Notes: generated by a model not told the origin, from the letters alone. A DNA stretch of 64,000 nt from Lutraria lutraria (GCA_964023205.1 OZ026834.1:29240756-29304755); one strand, 5' to 3'; numbered from the stretch's first letter, positions 1 to 13,071 are shown. Numbers and translations are program-made.

Positions 1-29
1 TGGTCGGTCGGTCGGTCGGTCGGTCGGTT
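1..29. repeat. (CGGT)n microsatellite
   Basis: Six to seven CGGT units open the window and decay into TGGT/GGCT-like sequence up to about position 60. It is a simple repeat with no coding signal. Confidence 0.9.
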
Positions 30-96
30 GGTTGTGGCTGGCTGGCTTGGAGGGTGGGGGTTGGTTACTTGGTCAGTGGCCAGCTGTCTGCCCAGC

Positions 97-365
97 CTTG
101 ACCTTTGACATACTGACCTCAAAATTAAAAGTGGTCATCTATGTGTATCATGACTAAACTCCAAACCAAGTCTAGGAACTTAGATCCAATCATTCTCTAG
201 TTAATGGTTGGACAAGGTTTTTGTGTTGGAGATCACTGACTGTGACCTTGACTTTCGACATTCTGACCCCAAATAACTAGGGGTCGTCTACTGTGACCTC
301 CTGACTAAGTCTGGGTACCTTAGGCCATATCGTTCTCTATAGTTATTGGTCCAACAATCATGTTT
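97..365. repeat. Dispersed repeat, two diverged tandem copies
   Basis: Two related segments begin with CCTTGACCTTTGACAT (from 97) and TGACCTTGACTTTCGACAT (from 242). Both continue through a TGACC..AAA..GGTC..CT stretch to CATTCTCTA/CGTTCTCTA and a GGTC/GGAC block, giving a period of about 145 bp. A related start (TGACCTTGACC) recurs near 19170, so this is a dispersed family present here as an old tandem pair. Function is unknown. Confidence 0.55.
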
Positions 366-764
366 CACAAATAATCTATCATCTCACGTGGTGTATAAAT
401 CAGGGGATGAAGATAGGGTTTTAATTTTACTTAATATCCTAATAAGCATACACTTACTAATACCATTATGTTAATTTATACAATAAATATGTTTTTAATA
501 CACAAGTTTGTCCTATCATTACAAAAAATCTCTTTTAACAAATAAACCTCATTCATTTTATAATTATATTCATTAGTGTCAGTTAAAAAATTGTCATAAA
601 ATTCATCAACAGTCTCTCCTAGCATGTTCTTGTACATGTTGTGTATGCAAACCTGTTTTACCAGAGGAACAGGACAGGCTGAAAAGTGAGTCTAAGCAAT
701 AAAATCTAGATACGCTTAATTTCTATGTTAATTTTTTGTATGATAATAGTAAAACATCCTAATT

Positions 765-1025
765 TCTTTTATCATTATTCGTATGTACGTTATTGTTATC
801 TTTGTGAATATCATCATAGTCATTGTCACTGTCACCAGCATGATTAACATCATCAAAATAATTAATATCAACAACAGCATCATCATCAAATTCATCAACA
901 TTATTCAGTATCATCATTATTGACAACATCAATGTCATCATTATAATCATTGACAACATCATTATTTTCAACAGCAACAACAATGTCAACATCATTGTCT
1001 ACATCATCATGTTTATTGTCATCTT
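765..1025. repeat. ATC/ATT-rich low-complexity tract
   Basis: The tract is dominated by CATCAT, CAACA and TCATTATT triplets. A long minus-strand frame through it would encode only Met/Asp/Asn/Ile runs, so it is triplet-repeat sequence and not a gene. Confidence 0.8.
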
Positions 1026-2138
1026 TGTTCTTTTCACTTTTAGACCAATAATCACGGCTATCATTTGACCCTTAACTGGTAGTTTGACTCTTGAAATTAG
1101 CAAGCTATAGCTGATGAGATTCAACTTGTACTGAAGGGTGAAATTTAGTACATCCTTAACATTAGCTCAGAATTTTGTTGACTTGTCAAATTATTATCGA
1201 TTAAGGGTCGTTTTTTGCCTGGTCTGGTTTCAACACCCTTATTTTGTTTCATAATAATGATAATATTATCTTGATACAAACAAGAAAATGTGAAACATCA
1301 GAATTCTCTGTCATGTTTTATATCAATAAACAGGTTACTGACGGCTGCCAATACATCATGCATCACGATATGCATGAAAAACAAGAGAATGCCTGGGAAA
1401 ACTCACCATGGAAATGTATAAGAATTTATCTAATGAGTAATGTAAGATTATTTCAGAAATTTAGAAATATAGTCTTGTTTGACATATCCAAGAATTTTGG
1501 AGAACGGTTCATTCTTTCATTATAAAATATAAATCATAAATGAAAACCAGGTATTCTCATGTGGGCTTTAGATTCTGTCTATTTCCTGCCAATACATCAA
1601 TGAGTTTTTACTAATCAAACTTCAGATATTTCACTCGTGTCTTGTGATTGTCCTAAAGCAATATATTTTATCTTCATCTATTTTTTAAAGCATTTGAAAC
1701 GCTTATAAGCTTTTCAGCTCCTTGTAATTGGTCAATTTTTTAAATTCAGCTCAGAAACAATCAATCAGATTCTCTGAAATTATTTCCCTTTTACGAATCA
1801 AATCCATGCTGAAAACAAAGTAATGAGTTTACCAAGGCTGTAAGTGTAATGTCAAGGCAAATATTTCACACCAACAAAATCATACAATATAATTTAAATA
1901 TGAATAACTACATTCTTTGGCACATAAATTTTGCTAAGATTTCTACATTGAAATAATCCAATGTGGAAGGATGGGAAAGTAATCCTTTGTTGCCTGAGTA
2001 TATAATTATAAATGGTGGTTATGCATGATTAATGATACAATAAAACATTATCTGAAGAGAAATGAAGAAATACAGAGTATAAATAATACACAACAATGTC
2101 ATTAATACTTAGAAAGGTGTGACCTTTGTTACAACAGT

Positions 2139-2160
2139 ATACATAAAATCATTCCTCTAA
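2139..2160 (+). repeat. 22-bp direct repeat, left copy
   Basis: This 22-mer ends in CATTCCTCTAA and recurs exactly at 3508-3529. The two copies bracket a SINE (2161-2405) and an inverted-repeat element (2433-3480). It is best read as part of a target-site duplication of the SINE whose right copy was later split by the second element. Confidence 0.75.
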
Positions 2161-2405
2161 CACAGCCTTTGTGGTCAAGTGGTTAAGGTTGCTGACTTCA
2201 AATTACTGTAACCTATCTGACAGAGGGCTGCTGGTTTGAGCCCAGCTACCAACCATGTCTCTTATGTAAGAATGTAGGCAGCGTGGCTTACAGAGGATGG
2301 GAGTCTAGTACTTATTCTTCCCAGGAATGATGGTTAGGTGAACTGTCTGCCTCATATGACTCTGACTGTTGAAAATGGGCATTAAAATCGACTAAACAAA
2401 CAAAA
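2161..2405 (+). mobile_element. tRNA-derived SINE, full length
   Basis: The head resembles a tRNA with pol III internal promoter boxes: box A TGGTCAAGTGG at about 2172-2182 and box B GGTTTGAGCCC at 2233-2243. The body contains CCAACCATGTCTCTTA and GGAATGATGGTTAGGTGAAC, and it ends in CGACTAAACAAACAAA. A 5'-truncated relative with the same body and tail lies at 18267-18441. Mobility would depend on LINE enzymes supplied elsewhere. Confidence 0.8.
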
Positions 2406-2432
2406 CAATGCTTAGAAATTTGTGGCCTTCAT

Positions 2433-3480
2433 TGTACGGCGGCCTTTGGCCGCCGTACTCTCTGGGATGCTAATTTTTAATTGGCAATGCAAAATCGCAA
2501 CTTCTTGCGCGAAGCAGATTAGTGACAGTGCCCGAAATATTCCGAAATATCTGCAATGGTCACGTGATATAAACAAAACAGAAATAGAGCGAGGTCACGT
2601 GTTACTCACACCAACCAGTGTTAACTTGATGACGCAGTCGCTATTTATAGTCTAAGAATGGAGCGAGCTCGATATCTGCCCATCTGTCAATAAATGCAGC
2701 CGAAACTCTTTATATCAAAGGAATTAGGAAAAATTGTTCGATCTCAATGAACTTCGATGTATAAATTATTAGAGAAATTCGCTGTGTTTATTATCGGTGT
2801 GTTGTAATAATCATTTAATCAAGTTATAAGATACGGAACACGGTATTTATACGTTTCGATGTATTTATTTTAGCAACATGTCGCAAATAAACAAAACATT
2901 ATAAACATATTCACACAGACTAATTTTATAATCGCGAGCGTGGACACTGACTTGTTTACGCAATTGTCGTTAATGAAATATCGATTTCGGAGCTCAATAC
3001 AAAGAATGTCCGATCAGGTGAGAAATGATGACTTAATTGGTTCGACATAGACGGTCACTTTATGGTTCGATATAGATGGTCACTTTACAGTTTGGGACCG
3101 TTGTACCAGGTTTTTACAACAACGTACCCTCAGACAACGGAGTATATTATGTTTGGAGACTTTATTTAAATATTTTATATGCATTCCAGCAGATATTACA
3201 ACGTCTGATACATCGAGGTGATAGTTTCCCCTGATTTTAATTTTAGGGTGGAAACAGGGACTACATATAGAGTACCTCGTGAACTGTAGAACCATATGAC
3301 CAGATTCATGAAACATCAACGGCTTGTATTTTTGATGGAGTAGATGATCACTTTAGTTTCGGGATCAGTTAAGTCAAAATAACAAATTCGTTTGATCTGA
3401 AACTTCGCACATCCTGATAGAAAATGCTACATAGGCCACATTCTAGTATTGAATTGCCGGATGCGATTTTGCGCCGTACA
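2433..3480. mobile_element. Non-autonomous inverted-repeat element nested next to SINE
   Basis: The ends are TGTACGGCG (2433-2441) and CGCCGTACA (3472-3480). The motif GCAAAATCGCA also occurs near both ends in opposite orientation (2489-2499 and 3462-3472). The left end carries an extra perfect hairpin with 11-bp arms and a TTT loop at 2434-2458. The interior holds two 25-bp tandem units (about 3040-3089) and no transposase-like frame. The superfamily was not assigned. Confidence 0.55.
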
Positions 3481-3507
3481 AACATTTAACTTGTTATGAC
3501 ATTTAAA

Positions 3508-3529
3508 ATACATAAAATCATTCCTCTAA
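3508..3529 (+). repeat. 22-bp direct repeat, right copy
   Basis: Exact copy of 2139-2160. See that entry. Confidence 0.75.
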
Positions 3530-4004
3530 GTATATGATAAATAAACTCCACTAATTATCTACACCTATTGTTGTTAGAACTCCTCTGAAGACTAGGTACA
3601 TAAATTATAGAGCCAGTAAAGACTGAACTGACAAGGTGAAACAGATGCCTGATAATAATCTAGAATTAATCTACATCATCATCTATACATTCCACATAAG
3701 TAACTCATTAAGAGCAGTACAATATACTGCGCAATATAGCATATAAATATCATAAACATAATCATCCAATTAGTACAATCATATATCATATTTTGTATCA
3801 TAATACAGACAAGAAGGGGACCTCCCAACCCCTGTCCAAAAATTATTCATATTTCATGAACTATTCATGAATTATGCATGAAAAATTCGTGATTTCATGT
3901 ATGTCCAATTGAATGGAAATTATAACTCACAACCAGAACAAAATTCATACATTAGGACTTCCAAGTTTTCAGAAACAAATCAACATAGCTAGGGCTGACA
4001 AACT

Positions 4005-4254
4005 CGGGGTTCAACACTAACTTATTTTCCATAGTGGACAAGAGGACCACCAGTTTTCGAAACCTGCTGGTCCAACAGAATTTCAGGTGGTCCTTCCTCC
4101 TATTAATATGTTATTTGTTTATTTGCAGTAAAATATTGATGCTTCTAATAGAATTTTCAGTGGTCTGTTGGACCATCCGAATTCCATGAATTAACGGTCC
4201 TGCACAAAAACCACTGGTCTCGGACCAGCGGACCAGTGTTAGCGTCGAGCCCTG
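4005..4254. mobile_element. hAT-like MITE with GGTCC-rich interior
   Basis: The left end GGGGTTCAACACTAAC pairs with the right end GTTAGCGTCGAGCCCTG, the animal hAT-type pattern AGGGCTCGACxxTAAC. The interior is rich in GGACCA/TGGTCC. No coding frame is present. A looser relative lies at about 12285-12540. Confidence 0.6.
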
Positions 4255-5206
4255 AAACTTCAACATCAGTTATAAGCTGCATGATTATAGTAACTCAAGC
4301 ATCGAAAAAAATTCCCAGGAAAACTGTTTCATCTTACTTTTCATTGAAAGCAACCAACTGAGTTTCCTGGTCAGCAGATTAGTAATATTTGTATTCTAAT
4401 TGTATAGATGTTCTTATCTATTAACTGCTATCAGTATTTGTAACAATTACAAACAATAGAATCATAAATAATTGAATCGTTAATATAAGATAGTGATCTC
4501 CAAAGACAAGTCAATAACTCTTCCTGGTGTAAGCCAATACTCAGGGTCTGTGACTCGCTTATTTAGCTAAATGTTTCCTGGTTTCTAAGTCTAAAGTTTT
4601 GATAACAGACTTTAACCCCTTCAAATGGCATTCATGAAAACATGGAATTTTTCTTGAACTGTCCTTGCATACTTCATGAATAGTTTATCAATAGTTACAA
4701 CTATTTGATGATTGGCCGTATAAAATACAAGTCACTGATTGGTCCATTTTAAGCAGGCTCAATTTCCTGACCCCCATGTTTTGAAGCATGGAAACCTGAT
4801 GGTGCTTCAAAATTGTAAGTCTCTAATTGGCTGGTTCGCAGTAAGCACAGTAAGTTTGGAAATAGACCAATCAGTTCACATCAGACACCAATCATTTTAT
4901 GGACAATAAAGGACCTACAGTTATAAACTGAGCATAATTGGCCTTCAAACCTAAAACACCACTTAATATATAATATAATCATGAATCATATGGTTTATAT
5001 AAACTGTACAATACATTGTACTATGATTTTTCCATAAATATTTTTTAATAAAAACATATGAAATAAAATTGTAACTTTTATTCCATATCTTTTATGAATA
5101 AAAAATGTTATATAACAGTGTAACACTGTAAAAGTATATAAATGGCTGAAAACAACAGAAAAACAAAATAACCAATACAACTTATAATATACAAAGAACA
5201 ACTTAC

Positions 5207-5266
5207 ACATCTGACAGTTTCCCCACCCTCTGCTTCAATATCGTCTTCACCTTTCATACGTCCCAT
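5207..5266 (-). CDS. Candidate ATG-containing first exon (20 codons), gene not identified
   Basis: On the minus strand an ATG in strong context (A at -3, G at +4) opens 20 codons reading MGRMKGEDDIEAEGGETVRC. They run straight into the consensus donor GTAAGT at 5201-5206, so the intron would be phase 0. I do not recognise the peptide. It lies on the same strand as, and about 18 kb downstream of, the ryanodine-receptor first exon at 23041-23100, which also has 20 codons and a phase-0 donor. It could therefore be an alternative first exon of that gene. It could equally be the first exon of a separate gene whose remainder lies at lower coordinates. No continuing exon was found between 1 and 5200. 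Confidence 0.4.
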
Positions 5267-6275
5267 TGTTTATTATATTCACTTATATAAAATCCAAACT
5301 ATTGTATAACCCTGGTTTAATTTCCACACAATATCATCCCGACTATGTTTGAATCACTAATATTTGTTCCCACTCCTGTAACAATCAGTAGCGTTCAATA
5401 ACTCCATTAGATTTTATTTCCAACTTCACCGATTTGAAATAGGAAAATATTAGCCTAAACTAACATGGCTAGAATGCCTAGCGATATAGAATTACCGTGG
5501 TTGTTTAACATATGCATGTACGGTTTTAATCAGCACCTGTGTTTATCATTCAACTTTAATTAATTTTACTTGATAAAATTGTAAAATTACAAACAAAATG
5601 CAAAAAAAAAGATTAAAAATTCAGCCATAATAAACAAACCACAAAAAAAAAACCCAGAAAAAATCTCGAAAATAAACAGAATTCTTTGCTACATAATATT
5701 ATGTTCTTTAGCAAGATTCACTAACCTAATCCTTAGTAAGATTTCAATAGCATTTCCTAGCACATTTCGGGCAATTTCCAGAGACACGATTCATATTTCA
5801 TGCGAGAGCAAACCAATGAAGTCATTATTGTGACATTCCGGACGAGAAACCAATAACAGAATTATACATATTCACCTCTGGCCAATAAAACCATACTGGG
5901 TGCTAGTACTTACTGGTCAATGAAACAGATTATACATGCCTAAGTGATTTATCTTCAACCAATTCTGTATCAATCTGTTCCCGCTGTATTCAAACATATA
6001 ATAATAACAGCCAAGATAATTATAAAACACTGTTGTGGAAACGAACCATTCGACTATAACATTTCCCTGCCTCTTGTTGTAAAATTATTGATTCGATCGA
6101 AACACGGAATTTGCAGGATGCATTCCCAATTGTCAAGTTTCAACACTCAAGATTCTGCAGAAACATTTAACAAAAATGTATTTTTATGCTATTATAAAAC
6201 CTGTTGGTAGCAATCTATATAACTGAATGACATCATACACCACTTGTGTCTCATATAATTATACGACACACGCTT

Positions 6276-6362
6276 TACAATCAAACCTGTAAACAAAGGC
6301 CAAACACCATTGGGAGATTAAAGTGCCCTTTAAACACAGTTAGCCTTTATTCAGAGGTTTAC
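6276..6362. mobile_element. Partial MITE, family A (TACARTCAAACCTGT)
   Basis: It starts TACAATCAAACCTGTAAACAAAGGCCAA and ends with TTATTCAGAGGTTTAC. It is a shortened copy of the family represented by 15425-15604, with only one good terminus. Confidence 0.6.
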
Positions 6363-7170
6363 ATTATTAATTGTATCAATACATGTGCCAGAGGGAGTTA
6401 GTCTCATATCATGGTGAACTTAACTCAGAGGTGGACGTTGACCCAAGTGTCACAGTATATCTTAATTGGTACATTGAATAATAAAGACAATATTTTCATA
6501 CTGTACCAAAGAACCTAATTCATAATCATGTATAGTCGATTTAAATTTAAAGTCGGAAAGAAATTGCAATTTCGAATACTATATAATTTATGTTAATCCA
6601 AAAAAAAAGGATTTTGCCAGTTTTGAACTCATGGCTTCTACGAATAAATAATCATAGCCTTTACCTCTCAGCCACGGCGCATTACGATAGTGTTCTGTTT
6701 ATGCATTACAATATAAAGTAATTTCAACCGGTAAATAACCTGATCTACCTCGGAAAAATGTAAATGTTTACAACGGTTCTCATTTAACTTTAAATCGACT
6801 GTATATGAACCAATGATATATAATAGAACAGTAATAACTTGTTGAATAAATAATTATACAGTACTCAACGTATGCCCTTGGCAACTCTGACTGTATAATT
6901 ATACATGTAACTGTTGTTATGTAAAAATCAATCAATGAGTGCAAATATCAACTGGTATCATTTTATACTGATGCGCATGATGTCAGCAATAATGCATAAT
7001 GTCACATTTCCTAATGAGAGTACTGTATCTACTTATATTACACTGGATGCGTGTTGCTGGTAGGAGACATTATGGAACTTCATCAGATGTGATGTTTCCT
7101 GTGAGGTCTGTGGTACAAGAACTTAGTTCCAATTAACTATAAGAACTGATGAAGACTAAAACTTTATAAA

Positions 7171-7294
7171 TACAGTCAAACCTGTGGACAAAGGTCAACC
7201 TTGGGAAAGACAAAATGTGGCTATTATTGAAAGGTGGCCCTTATTCACAGGGTGGCCTTTATTTGGAAGTGGCCGCTAACACAGGTTTGTCTAT
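7171..7294. mobile_element. MITE, family A
   Basis: The left terminus TACAGTCAAACCTGTG and the right terminus ACACAGGTTTGTCTATA are inverted copies. The interior contains the family's AAAGGTGGCCCTTATTCACAGG motifs. A TA flanks each end, as expected for Tc1/mariner-type insertion. Confidence 0.7.
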
Positions 7295-7701
7295 ATGTGA
7301 ACAAATAAAATTATGCCATTCACTAAAATTTCCAAAATACTAGGTATACAAATAAATGAGCAATGTTTAATATTCATTGGTATACCTGTAATTAAGTCAC
7401 ATGACATCCAACATACAGGGGCTGGTGACCTTTTTTCACCTTTGTGAAATGGTTTAATGCTGTCTGTAACCGGGCTATAAAACAGAAGTTACTTGATGTT
7501 ATCAGTTTTAATAAGACTAGTCAGCCACACTGTGTAACAGGCTTATCTCAATTTCATTCATTTAAAATAAGCTGATTTGCACTTTTTTCTAAATATAACA
7601 CAAAAAGACAGGCAAGGAAAAAAAACTTCATTTGTTAACTGACATGACACTTCATTTCTTTCCCATTCATCATCCCTATCAATATTTTGTTTGCAGTAAA
7701 T

Positions 7702-7724
7702 CCCCCCCCCCCCCCCCCCCCCCC
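7702..7724 (+). repeat. Poly-C run (23 C)
   Basis: An uninterrupted run of 23 C inside a TTTGTTTGC-type repeat fragment (7686-7870), related to the element at 17288-17489. Its exact length is likely to be an assembly estimate. Confidence 0.9.
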
Positions 7725-10504
7725 TGCCTCCAATGCACCCTTCAAACCTTTTTTCACTTCTTGGTAATTTTTTATGTATTTATATGGGTTCGATATGACA
7801 AATAATTTGAAAAAAAAAATTCTATCATCCCACATAAATTCTCTGGGTAGCGTTATTCACTAAGCAGCAAGCAGACATTTTAAAGGACAGCCTTAAATGT
7901 ACCGTATCCACTTACTTTTAGACTAAACTATAAAAATTCTGTAAGAAAAAAAACCTGTTTGACTTGTCTGATGTCTGAGTTGATGAACTTAGTGATAAAC
8001 TCAAAAGCATCTTCTGTGACCCTTAAATTTTTACATTTATTCGTGTAGGAGACAGTTCTTATGAACCCTACCCAATGTAAAAATTGGTATTAACACCTAT
8101 CCATAACAATTAATTCAAATAGCCTTCTGCACCAACATTGACTATACAAAACATAACTGAACTAGACAAAAGACATGTGAAATCATTTCAGGACAAGTGA
8201 AAGATTGTTGAATAAATTTACTTCTTCAATTTTGAGCCTGCGATGATGGATTTGAATACATCCTTTTATAATGTACATGTAGTTAATAATATAACTGCAA
8301 CTGCTTATTATCATTTACCTTCTTTAATGATTGTGAAACTATTGTCATGCACAATTAATCATAAAATGTAATTATTGGACTTAGTTTAAACAGCCACCTG
8401 TCAATAACAGCACTCTGCCAACTTAGCGACTCTTACACATGTACATCACACTTATCAATTATTTTAAAAACATATAAAACCTCTGAATAAAAGGCATCTG
8501 TGCAAAAAAAGGTAACATTACATACATGTATGTCCAAATGGGCGACCTTTGTTTACAAGTTCAACAATAATGGAATGTTCTGGGGATTAAAAAATATTTA
8601 ACACAGAAATCAGCTTTATACATTTTTAAATAATTTTTGGCACTACAGACAATGAAATACTGAAGTGCTCTCTAAGTGGTACAATGAATTTTATCATGGC
8701 TGATTTAAAACTCACAAACTTCTTCAAAGAACTAATGAAACAATTGGGTGCTCATAAAATATTCAAAATTGTATCCAGGAAGTGAAATATGCATAATTAT
8801 CACTTTGAAAACATAAATTCCACAGGGCTTATAAGTACTATATAAGCGAATATGCAATTAACATACATGTATACAACACAAATTGATACAGATGAAACGT
8901 AAATAATAAGAAATTCTTTAAAAAAAAATATTTTTTATTAAAAACAAAATAAAAAGAAAACCCAAAATAGATCCAGTCTGAGGAAGAAATCAACAAATCC
9001 AAACCACAGAATCTGAAATGTCCACTGAATATATTCACCTAATCTGGGAGAAACAGAAACACTATAACATCATCCGAGTATCAAAGAATCATAAGAAATA
9101 TTAGGGAGTACTGACTGACTATAGGAGACTCAGCTACCCTATTAATCTCCAATTAGTACCAGTCTAGATCTTCCATCACAAACCCAAGGGAGAATTATCA
9201 GCCATTTTAACTGATCATGATATAGATTCAAAGTCATTGCCAAACAGATGAGCACAAAAGAAATATAATTATCTGTCTGATAAGATTGTGATATTTACAT
9301 GCTGGATCATTTATCTCATTAAAACCTGAACAAATAATAAAAGTCATCTAATCTCTTATCATACAAGATACTGTCTCCTGATTAGATAATTATCTTAACA
9401 AAAACCAAAATGTATCAAATATCTGTATTAGAAATAGTAACATTAGCAGAATATATTCCAGGCATTTTGACAATTATTATCTATTTATAATGATCCATAA
9501 TGTCGTTAATAGTGTAAACTATTAACAGACAGCAGCTTACATGGAATTCCAAGTGACATTTTTATCTTTTCAACAAAAATCACAAATTTAAACATATTTA
9601 TACTGATATAATTAAATAGAAATTGCTTTAAAATATGCAGCTTATATTCTCAGAAATCTAAAAACAAACCTTGCAAAAATGTTAATAGCTGCTCCTTCAG
9701 TTAAAACGGAATAAATGCTTGAAATTCTTTTTTTGCCAGATCGCTTGCAAATTTTTACTAGCAGTACATAAAACTACCTAGATGTTCTTTTGTCAAAGAA
9801 AACCATTTCTTTTGCTCTTAATCAGAAATGGAAACTGCCTAATGATGATTAACAATGTTTTAAGAATTTGTAATAAAAACACTAAATGTGCTGAGAAAAT
9901 TTTTTCTTCAATTTTAAAATTATATTTTGCATGTCAACCATGGATCTTAATTAGCAAATCAAAGAGAAATTAATCAATAAGTACAAAAGATGCATTTCAT
10001 TGATATTTTGAAATGAGATAATAAATTAACATTAAATACCATTTAAATAATAAATAAACACAAACTAGTACAGAACACGCCAAACTTTTTTCACATTTCG
10101 ATGACTTAATTAATCCTTCGAAACTTCACGAATAAAATCCACATATTAACTCGAAAATAATTTCACATGCTGGTTTCTACAATATGAATCCTATATTCCA
10201 ACTGATTACTTGATCAACGACCTTGCAACTGAAACAAGGCAGAGAAATCATGTGGGCAGAGACAGGTGCAACACTTCAGCAGTATCATGTATGACATAGC
10301 GCCTGAATTAGGTGTGGAGAGAAAGTTTCTTTGGATTCCATCAGTAGAAGTGCAGTGTTAATTTTCGAACTCACATTTCTGTTTCCAATGGTAACATAAC
10401 TTAAGTAATTAGAGACACCAGAACTTTTTTCAGAGAGTTTAAATTCACACAGTGAAGTCACAGGAAATGAGTGGTCTGTTTTCTAAGCTGAACTTTTTTC
10501 TGGA

Positions 10505-10524
10505 GGGGGGGGGGGGGGGGGGGG
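10505..10524 (+). repeat. Poly-G run (20 G)
   Basis: An uninterrupted run of 20 G in intronic DNA. Run length is uncertain for sequencing reasons. Confidence 0.9.
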
Positions 10525-10615
10525 ATATAATTATGTAATTAATTTGTTGGAGGTAATATTTCATGACAACTGCCTTACATAAATTAATGAACATCATCAA
10601 GAGTATATGTTGATT

Positions 10616-10801
10616 ACATACAATACAACCTTTCCAGACTGGCCCTCTCTTGAGCAACAACCTCCCTTCAACAACAGCTTGAATTTTTCCCACAGCACAA
10701 TTTAACTATTAATGTAACCTCTCTAGAGCAACAACCTCTCAACGACAACATATTTTTGCTACTCTCAAAGGGTGTTGCTTTGGCGAGGTACCTGCACTGT
10801 A
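10616..10801. mobile_element. MITE, family B (AACCTCTxxAGAGCAACA)
   Basis: The left end is CAATACAACCTTTCC and the right end is GCGAGGTACCTGCACTGTA. Internal copies of CTCTxxAGAGCAACAACCTC match the intact member at 12892-13071. The termini are degraded. Confidence 0.6.
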
Positions 10802-12284
10802 ACATTATACAGTTTTGCTCTTAATTGACCAATCTGATGTTAGTGTACAAGCCAGTTCTCATTAAGAACTGACCACTGTCCAAAATGACCTGTTCAATCA
10901 CTTCCTAGACAAGTTACGACCAACAAACAACTAGTGGCCTGAAACTAGCAAGTGTGGTATTTACTTAACTGACTGTGTATGAATGAGTGTTTGTACTGCG
11001 TGCATTATGGCTCTGTTAGCGAGTCTGTAGCGATAAAGACTGAACAAATGTTGTATGAAGCGCTACCTAAGATTACTGTACAGAGCAGTGCAGTGTTGAA
11101 ATTCATAGTCTGCGTGATCGCTATATGAGAAGAATTTACAAGTAAATTCATCTCATAAAAATAACTTAATTTCAACAGGCCTAATGCAATTTGTTTTCAT
11201 AAACATGAGATATAAATTTCCTCATCAGTAATTTGTTACAGTTCCTCAGAAAACTTAGGGCTTTATAGCTACATGTATGACAGTGACCTTGGCAAAGTTC
11301 ATGACCTGTGGATGTTAAAGAATAGCAGACAGGGATCTTTCAAATCATAAACTGCACCATAACCCCTATTACTTAAGTTAATATTTCATACCTGCACTTG
11401 ATAATGTATCCCATGCATAAAAATATATAATCCTCAATTATTTCAAAATTCAACATAATCAATTTTTAAAATTTCATTTAAATCATTTAGATGCATGGCA
11501 TGCTTTAAAAAACTCATTTTATTCAGGTAAATTTATGAATATATTAAATCCACATTTCACACAAAAAAATCACAAAATTTAAACAAAATGAATTCAAACA
11601 ATATAACACAACACTACATAGATCTCCCAAAAAATAGTGCATGCATACACTACATACGGTATAACACCAACTATGACACTATTATATACATCACCATACA
11701 AGGACGTATAAATATTCATAACCAGAAATATACCTCTACTCACAGTAAGAATTTATCTAACAAACTTTTTAATTAATTAGTGTCATATTCTTGTGATAAG
11801 TACACTAATTTTGACAAGATTTAGGACAGCACTAGAAACTGTGAACTTGTATAATAAATCTCACTTTAAATGAAAAAGGAAAATTACTGAAAAACAAGAC
11901 TAAAACATGAATCCTTAAAAAATATGAAAAAAAATTCTGGTTAAATGCTCATTTAAAATAGGGCAGGAACTGGGAAGGTAAAAAAAATGCAAATTACTAA
12001 ACTGCCAAGCCTGATAAATCATTGGAAACAATCATTTACAGCAGTATACCCAGAGTTTTCTCCCTTTGATAGAATACATGCTATAAGTAGTTTTCCAGGT
12101 AACATGGAAACAAGAATGAATTTAGCAGAGAATGTACTCACAGTATATACAAATACCAGGTATCACTGGATGTATGACTAATTGTTTCCACATGATGTCA
12201 CTGACATCCAAATGAAAAAATAAAATATACAGTATTTCATGTGTTAAATCTACTATAAATTTTGAGTCTTCACGAAAAACATTT

Positions 12285-12540
12285 TCAAGCACCGGACATT
12301 CGGTCTTTAGTAGACCGAATGATCATTTAGTGGACCAATAACAGTACATACAAATTTTCATATAATTTTGAATAAAAAACATATTTTTCATGAGTGATTA
12401 AATTATTTTTCAGAAACATAATATATCATGGTAAAATTATCACTGCAAAATTTACTGGACCTTCGGACCACTGACCTTTCCTAATTTACTGGACTGATGA
12501 CCATTTTGGTGGACTTGGTCCAAGGTCCAGGGCTAAATTC
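12285..12540. mobile_element. Degraded hAT-like MITE
   Basis: It is rich in TTAGTAGACC, TTACTGGACC and TGGTCCAAGGTCC and closes with AGGGCTAAATTC, resembling the element at 4005-4254. The left terminus is not clear, so the limits are approximate. Confidence 0.4.
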
Positions 12541-12891
12541 ATACCGATTTTATGTATGGGTAATTGGGTACCAATAATGCCTTTAGATATATAGAACACT
12601 ATTCATACTTCATGAACTGTTCAAGATAAGTTAATGATTTCAAAAAGTTAAAAATTTGGGTCGCAAACTCATTAAAACTGATTTTTTTATTTGAGTATTT
12701 TTGCTTTACTTGGATTTTTCTCATTTTCATTAGAGTGTTTCAACCAAATAAATGTGTACCTTCTTACCTGCCTCCCGATGTTATACAGATGTTTGGGACT
12801 TGAAACTGGAAATCAACACTTTTTAAAGAATTGCCTAATTTGCATATTTAGAAACCAATAATACTGGCATCACATGAGTTGAATTTATGTA

Positions 12892-13071
12892 TACAGTACA
12901 ACCTCTGTAGAGCAACACCCTGTGGGAACTGCAAATATTGGCTGCTGTTTAGAGGTTGTTGCTCTACAGAGGTTAAATTTATAGTAAATATCAGCCTTGG
13001 GAAATTTTGAAGGTGTTGTTATAGAGAGGTTGTTGCTCTACAGAGGGCCACTCCGGAGAGGTTGTACTGTA
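12892..13071. mobile_element. Intact MITE, family B, 180 bp
   Basis: A perfect 15-bp terminal inverted repeat, TACAGTACAACCTCT at the left and its complement at 13057-13071. The interior has three copies of GAGGTTGTTGCTCTACAGAGG or a close variant. The terminal TA fits a Tc1/mariner-type target duplication. It carries no coding frame and depends on a transposase encoded elsewhere. Confidence 0.8.

Larger units (their letters stand above)
366..5206. other. Unassigned stretch, left part of probable RyR intron 1
   Basis: Apart from the listed SINE, inverted-repeat element, MITE and low-complexity tract, I see no gene. It is AT-rich. An open minus frame at 476-678 reads VCIHNMYKNMLGETVDEFYD and so on to a stop, after a possible TTTTCAG acceptor. 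It is too weak to call. Confidence 0.5.

Noticed and set aside
476..678. Open minus frame with VCIHNMYKNMLGETVDEFYD
   Set aside because: About 70 codons without ATG, a marginal acceptor and no recognised family. This length is expected by chance somewhere in 64 kb.
759..995. Minus frame rich in Met/Asp/Asn
   Set aside because: Made entirely by an ATC/ATT triplet-rich tract.
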